A stretch of DNA of 64,000 bases from Gordionus sp. m RMFG-2023 (lineage: Eukaryota; Nematomorpha; Gordioida; Chordodea; Parachordodidae): positions 43,687,366-43,751,365 of the forward strand of contig NC_088777.1 in NCBI RefSeq assembly GCF_954871325.1, read 5' to 3'. Under the pieces are notes generated by a model. It did no database searches, was not told the origin of the DNA, and worked only from the letters and a program-made list of their open reading frames with translations. The position numbers and the translations under genes were made by a program. Position 1 is the stretch's first letter. Each line of letters starts with the position of its first letter. This document shows, one piece after another, positions 37,010 through 48,934 of this stretch.

Positions 37010-38305
37010 TTAATTATAATTGGGGGTAAGTTAAATCAGTTAACTGCAAACCAGCATAACTATCCATTTCCTCCCTTAAAAGATTATAAACATTACATTG
37101 CACAAAGTCTATGCAATCCAGCCCAACCTTGCTTACTTAAAGATATGCCAAATGTGTCTCGGCACTTTGGAACTTAAAGAAAGATTACATTTATTGTTTG
37201 ATAATAATGCCATAGTTTATATAACATTTAAACAATGGTTGGCGGCAGACCGCACCACCCTCGAAACGTTAACTAAGTCCGCCAGCGAATTTGTGGAGTA
37301 TTTGATTGAAAAATTGAATATTTTACAATCTTCATTTTTTAAGTCATTAAAATCGAATTTGAAGGATGGGGAATATCTAATAATATCCGATTTTGCAGAG
37401 AACTACGCTTTTGTAGTTCAAGATCACGCTCAAAGGCTTCCATTGGAATAATAATCAGGCAACACTTCATCCATTTATGATTTATTACTGCGAAAGCGGT
37501 ACCATCAAACATATAAGTTACGTAGTTATATCATGTCTAAAACACAATAATTGTTCCTTTTATTTATTTCAAATAAATTTAATTCAATTCTTGAAAGAAA
37601 GATTTCATAAGATTTCAATAATTTATTATTTTTCTAATGGAGCCGTTACCCAGTATAAGAACAAAAAAACTTTGTAAACCTCTACAACCATTATAATGAT
37701 TTTGGGATCACAGAATGGCATTTTTTTGCAACTGCACATGGCAAAACTCCTTGCGATAGTTTAGGGGGGAATTACAAAGAGGTTGGTTGCTAGAGCAAGC
37801 CTGCAACGTCCTTATATTTATATAATTATGCGAGAATTAATATCCCGGGTATTAATTATACATTTGTCAGCAACGTTGAATATTTAAGAATGGAAACCAA
37901 CCTCGAAAATAGATTTTTAACAAACTAATTCCCGGGACACAAAAATATCATTCATTTATTCCAATGGAAGGAAAAATGAAAGTCAAACGTTATTCTAATT
38001 CATTAGATAATTTAATGTATGATATTATATAATTTAATATGTTTATAACAATATTAATTTTCCATTTGATATTCATGTAATATAAATAATTATAAATATT
38101 ACAATTATTTTGTCTCTAAAATAAAATCGCTAAACTTATATGTTAAATATGACATAATGTCTACTAATGGGTTCACAGCCCGAAACATTTATAAAAAAAT
38201 ATAATCGGCCCGATCATAAAGGAATTTTCTTTATTTGTTTCGTAAATTACTATATATTTGGTATAATTTAGGATTTAAGGTTTTAAATTTATTGGATATA
38301 GATTA

Positions 38306-39961
38306 AATAAACTTTAAAAATTCCATGAAACCTTGTATAACAAGCTATTGTTATAAAAAAATTTACACAATTCTTTATTAAAATAATCTTTAAAAGAAAT
38401 TTTTAATCTACCATTCTAGTAAAATTAGAAATCATTAAATGTATGTATTTACTATAACGTTTCTAATAGTTTTTTCTTCAATTATAATTATTTCATTTCC
38501 ATTAACGATTTATCGTAATTTTAGTATCGTTCTCAACAATCTCAAAAATTAAAGTTCAAAGATGGATCAAAAAATTTATATATTAATTATAATCATATCT
38601 TAACAGTTATTTTATTTATTTTAAATATTGCCTCTTTTGACATGAGTGAAAGCGAGTGTTATTAAAAAGAATATTATTAGGCAAACCAATTTTGATAGAT
38701 TCATTTTTAAAAAAATTGTGGAAAAAATTTAAAATGTTAAAAATAATTTACTCAATGGTTTAAATAATATATATTATATAAATTTGTGACCTGTGGCCAA
38801 TACAATATAAGAAAAATTATAATATTCAATATCAATATGTAGGATGCGAAAATAATTTGATCGCTTATAGCTTAATGGGAAAAAAAATATTTTAATTGCA
38901 AGCTAATTTGATTTTGAATAATAAAATAAGAGTGTTTGATTTTAAATTTAATACTTTATTAAAATGTATGTCGGTTGGGATATAGAATTCATAGAGATTA
39001 TTAATCGATTTTAGATAATTTCCTGAAGGCGAGTTATTTGAATCATCATTTGATCGGAAATATACCAGCATGTGGAGAGTGCTCACACTGTGAATTTCAA
39101 ACTATTTTGCTTTAAACTTTAGCTTATTTTTCATTTATATGAAAAATATATGGAAAAATTTATATTAAATCAGTAGTTTAAAATTTTAGAGAAAAATTAA
39201 CTGAAATTCTCTTTGTGGCTACTTTGCACATTCTGGGTCCACAGTAAATGATTTAAAGTACCAAGATTCCGAACCCATGAGAAAATAAATAATTAAACAC
39301 GTTAAAAAAATAATAATGAGAATGAGGTATCAAGTAAAGATTTGCAAATCCAGGGTCCGGGCTTCTAGATGAGTCCGGCTAATATAAAAAATAATAACTT
39401 CTAGTTCGAGCTGGGAAAAATTTAGACCGGATCGGGCTTAAATTATTTAAATATGATACCACTCAATTTTGTGGAATAAATGGATATAATTTAAAATTCC
39501 TGTAAAATAAACAAGCGCCCATATTTTCCATTTTGTATGTAATTTTTTTTACAATTAAAAATTACTAAATTTAAATAAATTTGAGCCGGGTCTGTCAAAC
39601 AAATAATTTTTCCCATTTCTGGTTGGGCTTTTAAAGACGAATTTTAAAAAAATTGGGGCTTGCTTGATTAGGTCCGATAGAGAGAACACGGATATCTAGT
39701 TTGATAAAATTTGCAATCGTTACTTGTTTTAAAAGGTGCGTTTTATTTGAGTAATGATAATTACTCGTTATCATTTTTTCTTAAGAAATAGGAGAAAAAT
39801 ATGTTTTATTTTATTATATATCAATTTTTTTTAAATTTTATAAATAATTTAAGCCTGGTTTTTGATTCGGATCGACCACCAAAGTTCTTCATTTTATTTG
39901 TTGCGTTTTTGTTGTTGAATTTTATACAGTCAAAATTTCTAATGTATATACAATTGAATCA
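38306..39961. repeat. 1.65-kb direct repeat, copy 2
   Basis: Second copy of 29985-31625, starting within intron sequence and ending near 39961. Exon 2 of the secreted-protein gene is not present to its left, so the copy is truncated at that side. Substitutions and small indels are spread evenly. Confidence 0.8.
38632..38704 (-). pseudogene. Duplicated first exon of the secreted Thr-rich gene
   Basis: Minus-strand ATG at 38704 opens a near-identical signal peptide (MNLSKLVCLIIFFLITLAFT, then HVKRG). The donor has changed from GT to GC (AGAG then GCAATA), and no exon 2 follows within the copy. An orphan exon unless it splices to a distant acceptor. Confidence 0.75.
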
Positions 39962-40214
39962 CGAGTAAAGCATAACACAAGGTAACATGTAACGGTATTA
40001 CGTTCCTTTTTTCAAATGTCGCTTGTAATGAGTAGCATGATTTTTAAAGCAAAGTTAATAAAAGCTAAAAAAGAAAGAATTTACTTTTTTGAAAAAAAAA
40101 TTTTGATTTTTAAATTTTTTAAAAACCCCACACTTGTTCTGGTTACAGTTCTGCCATCGAGGGTAATAGAAGACATACCCTCCATTGTCGTTCTTCTAAT
40201 AAATTGTTAGATAT

Positions 40215-40640
40215 AATTTATTTAATTCGATTATCCTTAGAACTTTGAGACCAGTTCATATTTCATCTATTCTTGAATCTTTTGGTCTTTTCAGATTTGA
40301 TGGGAAACGTTCTGATAAAATTTCTCAAATTTCTTGGAAGCGAGATCATGGTCTGCGATTACTCATGCATTATCCTTTGGACCCTTTCAATCAAACACTT
40401 GAAATCCATGAGAAAAAGAGTTATTAATAATAGCAAAATATTCTAAAATATCACAAGAATACATATTCATTCCCATTATTTCCACCACCTTAACAACCTT
40501 TGGGAATCGCGTTTCTTTATCCTTTTTCAAGGAACTTGGCTCGCATATTCATAAACTTGTGGATAAACTTAAGGCTTTTTCGTGAGACAATAATTCGCCA
40601 TAACTATTCCACAAGATTATTATTTTTAACATTAATATAT
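40215..40640 (+). pseudogene. RT-element fossil fragment (C-terminal domain)
   Basis: Contains GLFRFDGKRSDKISQISWKR near 40270-40350, the counterpart of a conserved LxRxDGKRPDG-x-PW motif in the retroelement family also seen at 15020 and 54540. Further decayed similarity runs to about 40640. Truncated and inactive; family not named. Confidence 0.5.
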
Positions 40641-40800
40641 GTTATGCATGTGGAGTTTTTTTTAAAAAATAAATATTTTTATTATTTTAAAATACACGAC
40701 CATGTGAAATTTAGTGTTTTTATTGGTTAATAATATTTTTTCGTATTTATATTCAAATATAAAACAAGTATGCTGGTCACAAACACAGTGTTCTCATATC

Positions 40801-43326
40801 CAGAGTTGGGCAGTACCGCGAATACTTGTATCTAAAATACAAGATACAAGATCCTTTTGTATCTTGTACTCAGTATCTTATTGACATTTTTAATAAGATA
40901 CTAGTATTTGTATCTAAGATCCTTTATTTTGAAAAGAATCTTGTATCTTTTTCATTTTCTTTAAAAAGATTCAGATACAGATTCTTTTTAATATTAATAT
41001 TTAAAACATTTACATATCACACAATATAACTTTATTTTCTTCGTGAAATCTTGTATTATTTTCTGCTATTTAAATATATTGATAACCAAAATTAGTTGGA
41101 AATTTTACAGATCACAAAGATAGATAGTTTAAAAATAACAACACCAAAACTAAATAAGTAAAGGTTATATTTTATATGTAATATTTTTTAATTTGTAGAA
41201 TGTTTAACATTTATAGTAGTGAAGATGAAATTATGGAGATAGGTTCTCCTGAGTCAAATCTGAATCTTGAAATTATAGATGGAAAATTTTATATAGTAAT
41301 TCATGTGAAAAAGGACAGGGTGCAAGCCGAATTTTAAAATTACACAAGTAAAAAAGTTATTAAAGATTGAACATACTCCTCACAAACTTTGTTAAACATA
41401 TTAAAGTATAATATACATTTTTATTTTATAATTATTAACATAATAATACCTATACCTATAATACTTAAGTCCTTCTTAGATAATTGTTATTAAAATTTTT
41501 TATAGAAGATAGTTGATTATCAAATTAAAATCATTTTGGATATATATTTTTTAGGGGTGTAATACTACTTTTTAGAGGTCGATCCGATCCGATATTCCCG
41601 ATATTAAATTGATATCTGCCGATTACCGATCCTATATCATATCTAATTTTGTATTCTGTAAAGATAACAATGGTTTTAATTTTTAATATACTTTTTATTA
41701 GTATAACATCTATAATTTAACTATACCATAACTTATGTCGTATAAATATATTTATAATGATCAGTTTTAGTTTATATTCAATTCAATTACAATTCTAAAA
41801 GTATATAAAATATTTTTATTGTAAAATCACTTAATAAGTAATAACATTAATCTATATACATATTAAGTAATAAACAATTATATTATGAAATTTGAAATAA
41901 ATTTTAAAATAATATTTAGCATTAATATAGCGAAGATTTCTTTTTAGTAATACCAATATTTCCAATTTATCAGAGGTCAGCTTGCGGCGATATTAACTGT
42001 CAATATCACCAGCTCACTAAAAACAGATTCTGAAGAGATTATCGCATACTTTTATAAAGAGAATGCGCAAAAAAATAACAATATGGTAGAATGTTTATTA
42101 ATTAAATATTATTATTAAAAAAATATACATAAAAATGGATTTCGATTTTATTTATAAAAATAAATGATTTTAGATATAACTATTTTTTTTCATTTTATAA
42201 CATTTTATTTTTGTTAAAGAAGCCATTTTTATATCGGACCAAATTTTATAAAATTGACCTATAACCTATATTTTAAAATGGGTAAAATATCGGTCCGAAT
42301 TGATCAGATAAAAAATATCTGCACATCCCTAATATATTTTATATTTAATTATTTTAGCAAGTTCTTATTAAAGGAAATATTTAAGCTACAATTGATATAT
42401 AATATTAGATAATTTTAAAAGGCTCTTAATAAAATAATTATAATAAGGTAGAATTTAACTTTATTAGTTACTTTTATTATTTATGATATAAATAAAATTA
42501 CATTATAGTATTTATTTACAAAATTTAATTAATTTAAAATGCATTAAAGAAAATTGCTATGTAATTGACAATTAAATAATATAATGTTGTACATTATTTT
42601 CATATTTTTTATATATAATTAATAATTTTGCAAGAAATATATAAAAAAAATATGAAAAAAGATTTAAAATATATTTATATACTATATATGATATTACAAA
42701 TGCAAGAATTAATAAGTCATATTAGAAAATAAAACTAAATAAAAAATACATAAATATCACAAACAAGTAATGATAAATACTTTTTAAAGATAATGAATAA
42801 AATAAAACTAGTATATTTTTTTAAAGATGCCATTTATCCATATACTCCGAATATAAGCTATATTTAAAACAACACAGAAGATAACCTGCAAATTCTAATA
42901 AATCATTTGATTAAATTTTTTTTCTTATTTGCACATTTTTAACTCCCATTAAATATACTACTCTCCCTTCCCTGTTTAAGCTATTAATGGGCAAAAATTA
43001 ATATTATTAATCCCTGGTTATTATGATTAATTCATCAATAAATATTTTATTAATTATTGCAAATATTCATTCTTATATGTATATGCTATATTCTTCACAA
43101 ATAAATAATAAAAACTGTATTTTATGAACTATTCTAATTTAATTGGTTATGATAATTTAAAAGTATCTTGTATTTAAGATACTCTAATTTAGTAAAAGAT
43201 ACAAGTATCTTTTATCTTGTATCTTTTTAATATTTTGAAAAAGATACTAGTATCTGTAACTAAGATTCATTTTTTTAAAAAGAATCTGTATCTAGATTCT
43301 TTTTCCGGAGGACCTGCCCAACTCTG
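40801..43326. mobile_element. 2526-bp hAT-like element with AAGATACAAG subterminal repeats
   Basis: CAGAGTTGGGCAG at 40801 and CTGCCCAACTCTG ending at 43326 form a 13-bp perfect inverted end of classic hAT type. The flanking 8-bp copies ctcatatc and ttcatacc match at 6 of 8, both differences transitions. Inside each end, about 180 bp is packed with inverted AAGATAC/GTATCTT words. The only coding trace is a 46-codon acidic open frame starting at about 41200 (MFNIYSSEDEIMEIG), perhaps a transposase N-terminus. A younger element (41552-42331) lies within. Confidence 0.75.
41552..42331. mobile_element. TAGGGCTGTGCC-family non-autonomous hAT, 780 bp, nested
   Basis: It begins TAGGGGTGTAATAC and ends TGCACATCCCTA, with GATCCGATCCGATATT repeats at the left and TCGGTCCGAATTGATCAGAT at the right. 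The flanking 8-bp copies atattttt (41544-41551) and atatattt (42332-42339) match at 7 of 8. Inserted into the 40801-43326 element. Confidence 0.75.
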
Positions 43327-43529
43327 TTCATACCTATAATTACCAACACCTTAAATGCGTTTGTTTTTAAATGAAAGTCAAATTTTGATTAATTTTAATT
43401 TTATCTCATTTTATAATTTTAGCTTAATTATAAATAAAAAGAAATAATATTCATGTAATTAAAATATTTGAGATATTTAAAATTAGGGAAATATAAAAAT
43501 AATTTTCGGTTTTCACTTATTATGATATT

Positions 43530-43680
43530 GTATAAATTTTTTGGGGAGGGGGGGGGAGTGGTGGTTGGATAGTGTGTAGGGGGGAATTTTTATGAGCAGC
43601 GTTTGCGAGAAGAGGCAAACTTGCGATAGGGGAGGGCGGGAAGCCCCCCTCTGGTTGCACTGTGCCTGCTAGTAAGTGAT
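43530..43680. repeat. G-rich dispersed repeat, related to 8550-8690
   Basis: TTTTTGGGGAGGGGGGGGGG, then GAGAAGAGGCAAACTTGCGATAGGGGA and a CCCCCCTC end. Near 8550-8690 the order is the same: TTTTTGGGGAGATGGGAG, GAGAACAGGCAAATTTACTATGGGG and CCCTCCCCCC. An unclassified mobile fragment. Confidence 0.5.
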
Positions 43681-44514
43681 TTTTTGGTATATCATTAAAA
43701 AAAAAATTTTAATTTTTCCTTATCTTCTAAATTTTATTATTAATTTGTTTTTAATATAAGTGATACAGCATCTACATGAACGGGAGGGGTAGGAACAGTA
43801 TGCATCCTATTTTTTTGAAGGGGTAGGCTGCTTTAATGGGAGTCTGACCTTAAAATATACATTTTGCGAAAAAATTGGGGAGTTATCTATTAAATTTTGA
43901 GATCAAATAGGACAAAATTTATTGCTGTAAAAATTAATACTTTTATTATAGAATTATTATAATACAATTCATCGACCAGATCTATATAAACAATCTTACA
44001 CATTGTTTTCCAAATAAAACTTTCTGCTATCCTTTGTAATGTAATTTAAAAAGATATTTCAAAAGGTGAAAATAATAATAGGAAGACACCTCCGCCGAAG
44101 GCGGCGAGAATTTTTAGGGGGGTAGGCAAAGGTTTTTGAAGGGGGTTAGTTTCCAGTAAAAATCCTGTCATGTAGACGCTGAAGTGATATATGAAACTAA
44201 AAAGCATTACATTTATATAAAAAGGGAATAAAAAATTTTCGAACCAAAAGAATCATAAGATAATTGGGTTCCTAAAAATGAACGATGGTTGAATTTACTA
44301 GCAAATTAAAGGCCAATTTCTTTAAACACTAATTCTGATACAAGTTTAAAATCTATTTTAGATATTATCTACACTATTGAAAATATTGGTAGTAAAATAG
44401 AAATAAACTTTTGGTTTTCACAATTCTATAAAAAGAATTGTAAAATTTTACATCTCAAAATAAAACACATAAAAGAATCTTAAGAAAGAAATGAAATTAA
44501 AATCGAATATAAAC

Positions 44515-44880
44515 CGTAACCATTATCTTTGTAGCATAATCATAAGCTAACCACTAAGGCGGTTCACGGGTTTGATACTAGGGCTTATGAACCGCTTAGT
44601 TATTTAAAAACTAAAAATACTTGGCAACTTCAGTTCTCAGTATCAGTAGCCTATTTTATCAAATGTAGTGGGTTTGGTGTCTAATAAAATATAGTATTTC
44701 TTATAATTAAACATAGATCAACCCATATCTTTATAACATAGCAATAAACTAATTATTGAAGCGGTTCACGGACTTAGTATTGGAACTTACCCGGAATCAC
44801 ATAGTTTGGTAAAAACTAAAAGATTCTTATTGGCTGAAAGTCTTTTAGATTTTAATGCAATTGGTCTAGGTCTAATCAAT
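44515..44880 (-). repeat. Two tandem units of about 195 bp, possibly tRNA-derived SINE
   Basis: On the minus strand both units contain GTGAACCGC followed by a tRNA-like head: TTAGTGGTTAGCTTATG in one and CAATAATTAGTTTATTG in the other. A shared GCTA(C/T)...AAAGATA and GGTT block follows, resembling pol III A and B boxes. The tails (TAAGAAAT, ACTAAAA-type) are alignable. The head-to-tail arrangement suggests a dimer or slippage. The tRNA link is a weak pattern match. Confidence 0.4.
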
Positions 44881-45684
44881 TTAAATTTCTCATAATCTTA
44901 AATAAACGCTGTCATATATTTAAAATATATGAAGGTGACGCATGGAAAAGAAAGACCTTTGAAAGAATTTTTTGAAACACACATCCTTTCAATTTTATTA
45001 TCAATTAGTTAAAATATATAATTTTTTACATTTTTGTTTTTGGAGGAAATTGAAATATATAGAAGTTATAATTTAAAAAATATACAATAAAAATATTTTG
45101 ATATTGAAATTAACTACATATAATCAGGGCGTTACACGCCATTACACTCTCAAAATCCTATAAGATATTTTCAAAATATATTTTCAAAATTACCTTTTTT
45201 TAAACTAACATTATCAAAATTATATTATATATATATATTCCAAAAATTAAAAATTTTCAGGGGGCTTATCACATGCGCCCCCCCCCCCTAGTGAGGCTAC
45301 TGTATGTTAGAGTAAATGACATGTGATATTGGTTAATTTAATAAATAAATTAACATAATTTTAAAAAATATTTAATTGAGTCCACATCAATTTTTCACTT
45401 CCAAAATTGTACTAAGCCAGGATTGAGCTTGGGTAAAAATGGTATTCTTGTTACAATAATAACGAAAGGAAGCATCATATATCTTTAATAATGATAGCTG
45501 AAATAAGGTTTAAGGTTTAAATGCGTAGTTCAATAAAATCAAAAAAACAGCTCTAAGATATCTGGTTTTATATCATAATTAAATTAATATAAACATAAAA
45601 ACTTTGCAAATTATTTATCACAAATTTATTTGTATTACCATCTAATAAAATTCTAATTAAATGCATATCTTAATTCATTATAAT

Positions 45685-45745
45685 AAAACATGTATTATAA
45701 AATATGTATTATAAAACATGTATTATAAAACATGTATTATAATAC
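45685..45745. repeat. 14-bp tandem repeat, about four copies
   Basis: Units of AAAACATGTATTAT follow directly on one another, with one variant (AAAATATGTATTAT). Simple minisatellite-like array. Confidence 0.85.
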
Positions 45746-46281
45746 ATATATTAAATGCCTGGCATGTTTTATATCATTACATTTATTAATGTAAATTTAA
45801 TAATATAAATATATAAATTTATTTCGTAATTTAAGTATTTTAGTATTGACTTTTTTTTAGAATTCTTATCCATTAAATATTCAATTTGCTTATTCTATTT
45901 GTATAGGCTATTTGAAAGTGTTTAGTCCTGTAAGTACTTCATATACTTTTTAATTTTAATAAGTAAATAATATTAGCTTCAACGTAACATTGATTTGGAA
46001 TATAGTACCTTTTGCACAAGTTATATATTAAAATATAAAAAATCAGCTGTATCATAATAATAATGTGTTGTTTGGAAGTAAAATATTTTGAAAAAAATGT
46101 ATCTCTAATCGCTTTGAAAATACGTTTCATTTTATTTTGCATATTTTTCGACTAAGATAAACTTATACAGCTTATTAAGATTTTGCACTCAACAGGTTTA
46201 CCTTACTTAACGCTTATTATTTAAAACATTCTTATTTTAAAAACAGCAATCCTTGAATCCCAATCGGCGCAATATTTGAAA

Positions 46282-47505
46282 ATGGAATCTCTTAATAGCT
46301 CTAAATATTCATTCGAGACATCGTATAAAAGGTATTAAACATATAATTGGAAAACTTTAAATAAAAATATTTGTCCCTTTTTAGTATCAATTATGTATTT
46401 TAATTATTTTTTAAAAATTCTTATTTTATTTTAATGTTTTATATATCGTTTTATACAAATTCATTTATTTTTTTTAGCCCCTCAGAAAATGCCATGTACA
46501 ATAATGACAATTCAAGTAATTATGCTTTGATTTTTAATTAGTTATATTTATAAGTGATCAATCTATATGGTAAAAGTGTAGCAAAATCAATCAAGCAGTA
46601 TGAAAAAGTAAACCAATAACTTATCTAATTTAAAAAAATTTTTAATATAATTACATAATTAGTTAATACGATATTTTATATTTCTTTAAATGTTTGCCTT
46701 AAAGTAAATACAATTTTTAAAAGTATTTTAAAATTAATTGTAAGTTAGGGTCATTAGTTTTTAATATTTTACCAACCCTTGACTAGTTCAAGTTCCTATC
46801 TTGATGATAAATAAAATTATATTAGCCCCTGATTGTAGATAATATAAAGCCTAATAGTAGAAATTTCAGAAATTATAATAATATTTTGGTATAAAATCTT
46901 TTATATTTGTTGTAAATAAACAAATTTAAAACTCAATAAGTTTTTCAGTAATATCTTAATTGATTTTGAAAGAGATATGATAGAGAGCACACTATATTTT
47001 AATATAAATGTAAATCAGATTAGACCTGAACACTGATGTATTATTTTATTTCTGTGCATTTGTAATTTTATACTAGTGGCATAAGTATGTGCTAATAAAA
47101 CAATACAAAACACTCTAAATTTGTTTATATATTATTGGCAAAAAAATTAAAAAGTAAATCCATCTTTATTACATACCAAAAAAAATATGAATTGAAACAT
47201 TCATAAAATATTTTAATGCAAAATATCTTTAACAAAGGATGAATTGATTCATCTACATAAAATTTGTAACAACAAGATTGAAAAACTTTATATTATTTAT
47301 TTTAAAATAAAGGAATACTATAATGGATACATAAATGCTCTTTACACAAATTTATTTCAGAAAATATATCATTTATAAATATGATTATCCATATCTGGAG
47401 AAAATTAAAGATCTTTTTGAATTTAATATCAAACCAACAACAGAAATTTCAGCTTGTCCATCAACTTTGGCTTGCTGTCCTAATAGATCATATTATAGCT
47501 AACAT
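46282..47505 (+). CDS. Tentative small gene, three exons, unknown function
   Basis: Exon 1 begins with ATG 46282 (MESLNSSKYSFETSYK) and ends at 46331 before GTATTA. Exon 2, 46478-46515, follows a TTTTTTTTAG acceptor and continues in phase as PSENAMYNNDNS. A third exon begins at 47361 after TTTATTTCAG. Two frames are open through it. The phase-matching one encodes a helical segment (QQQKFQLVHQLWLAVLIDHI) ending before a good donor (GTAAGA) near 47506. The other ends in a stop after a cysteine-rich tail (EISACPSTLACCPNRSYYS). Other exons may be missing between 46515 and 47361. No family is recognised, and the upstream frame is also open, so the start is uncertain. Confidence 0.35.
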
Positions 47506-47756
47506 TGTAAGAAATTAAATGATATTGATAGTATAAGTTTTAATATATTATAAATATTTATATACAAATTTTATGTTCTATTTAAAGATATTTATAAAAA
47601 GGGTAGGTGTAACTAAACTGAGAATAGATAGGCAAAATTTATTTTTATTTTATAGCCTATCAATTATATTTTAAATATATAAATAAAATAGAATATGGAA
47701 GAAAAAGTAGTCCATAAATTTTTAATATGTATAGAACAGATATATTATAAAGAGAA

Positions 47757-48792
47757 TAGGGCTGTGCTGATCCACATATATTCCAGCAATCCAATATTTT
47801 CTTATTGGTTCAATACCGATCCAATATTTAAACTGATTTTTCACCACCCAAACCAAATGTGAAATCAAAATTTTTTATGCTGAATTATGTATTTAAAAAA
47901 AATTATATTATAATAGATAAAAAAAATATATTTAATAATATATCCATTTTATGTTGGTATGAATTATAAAATCGTAATATTTAATATATAAAATTATAAT
48001 ATATTAGATTTTTTTAATAAATATGAGAGCCTCTAGATTTTCTGGCAATAAGCTTCTACGATGTTGACTATCTATATCCACTGCCATACTGTAGGCAGAC
48101 TCAGATGGGACACTTGTTGCGAAAGGTGCCATAAATACATACAAGTTTTAACAAAGTTGTATACTTTTCAGCATTAATTCTCCAATATTGAATCAATGTT
48201 ATTCAAGTTATCTAAATAAAGAACACAAATATAAAATTAGCATTTATAAAATAGTGGGCTTCATACTTACCCAATCTTTTGTCGATAAACAAATGGGTCA
48301 ATCATAACCCAACCAAGCAATAATGTTTACAGATATTGGTAGTATAAAATGAAGATATCACATTTTGCAATTATCTTTATCTTTTGTAAAATCCATAATT
48401 CAGATACATTATTGAAAAGAATTCTTTTATTTAAATTATAAATAATAAAATAGGCGTTATTATTTAAAAAGATTTAAAATAAATAAAACTTTGGGTGTTC
48501 CTTTCTATATATAAAAACTTTTAAAATACTGTAAATCTATTTTAAAAAATAAATAAAATTTAGGAGGTGTTGTGCATTTGCAATTGGAAAAAAAATTATT
48601 TAGAAAATATTTTAATAATGTAAAATAAATGTACATAAAATTATAATTATGTAAAATAAATATACATAACATGAAAAATATCAAAAAAAAAGAGAAAGTA
48701 ATCAGATCAATTTACACGTATAGGCCCGATCCAATATTTTTAGAAAACGTTAAATCACATCCGGTCTGATATTTAATATTGGCACACCACTA
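47757..48792. mobile_element. TAGGGCTGTGCC-family non-autonomous hAT, 1036 bp
   Basis: It begins TAGGGCTGTGCTGATCC and ends TTGGCACACCACTA. The flanking 8-bp copies aaagagaa (47749-47756) and atagagaa (48793-48800) match at 7 of 8. CCAATATT/CCGATCC repeats occur at both ends; no transposase was found in the AT-rich interior. Confidence 0.72.
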
Positions 48793-48934
48793 ATAGAGAA
48801 AATAACACACATCAAAAAAATTTAAAATCATAAATAAATTTCTGTTAGATGGCGTAATAAATTTAAAATTAATTTTAAATCATAATTTTTTGCTCTGGAT
48901 TAATTTATTTGGTACAAACTTATATATCATAAAA

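Larger units (their letters stand above)
32844..38020 (+). pseudogene. Broken gene of the DFAENY-motif family, split by a hAT insertion
   Basis: It starts at ATG 32844 with a cysteine-bearing N-terminal segment (PVKCCNPFSIKSH, ICSSCWKKL). After a decayed linker the frame recovers at 33455 with ARTAKQLVEEKGVL, NKVIEFYNSDDSSR, QKRLVLCNI and TMCICTFHQN. The hAT of 33838-37009 interrupts here. The rest follows from about 37080: FKQWLAADRTTLETL, ISDFAENYAFVVQDH near 37374-37430 and WHFFATAHGKTPCD near 37715. The arrangement matches an uncharacterised intronless, multicopy family known from cnidarians and arthropods, with possible RNase-H-like acidic residues in DFAENY and SDGA motifs. Besides the insertion there are several stops and frame changes. 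Whether the family is a DNA transposon or host gene is unknown. Confidence 0.6.

Noticed and set aside
29985-39961. Direct repeats as LTRs of one large retroelement
   Set aside because: The repeats contain the promoter and signal-peptide exon of a host gene, and the interior shows no retroelement genes, primer-binding site or polypurine tract. A segmental duplication fits better.
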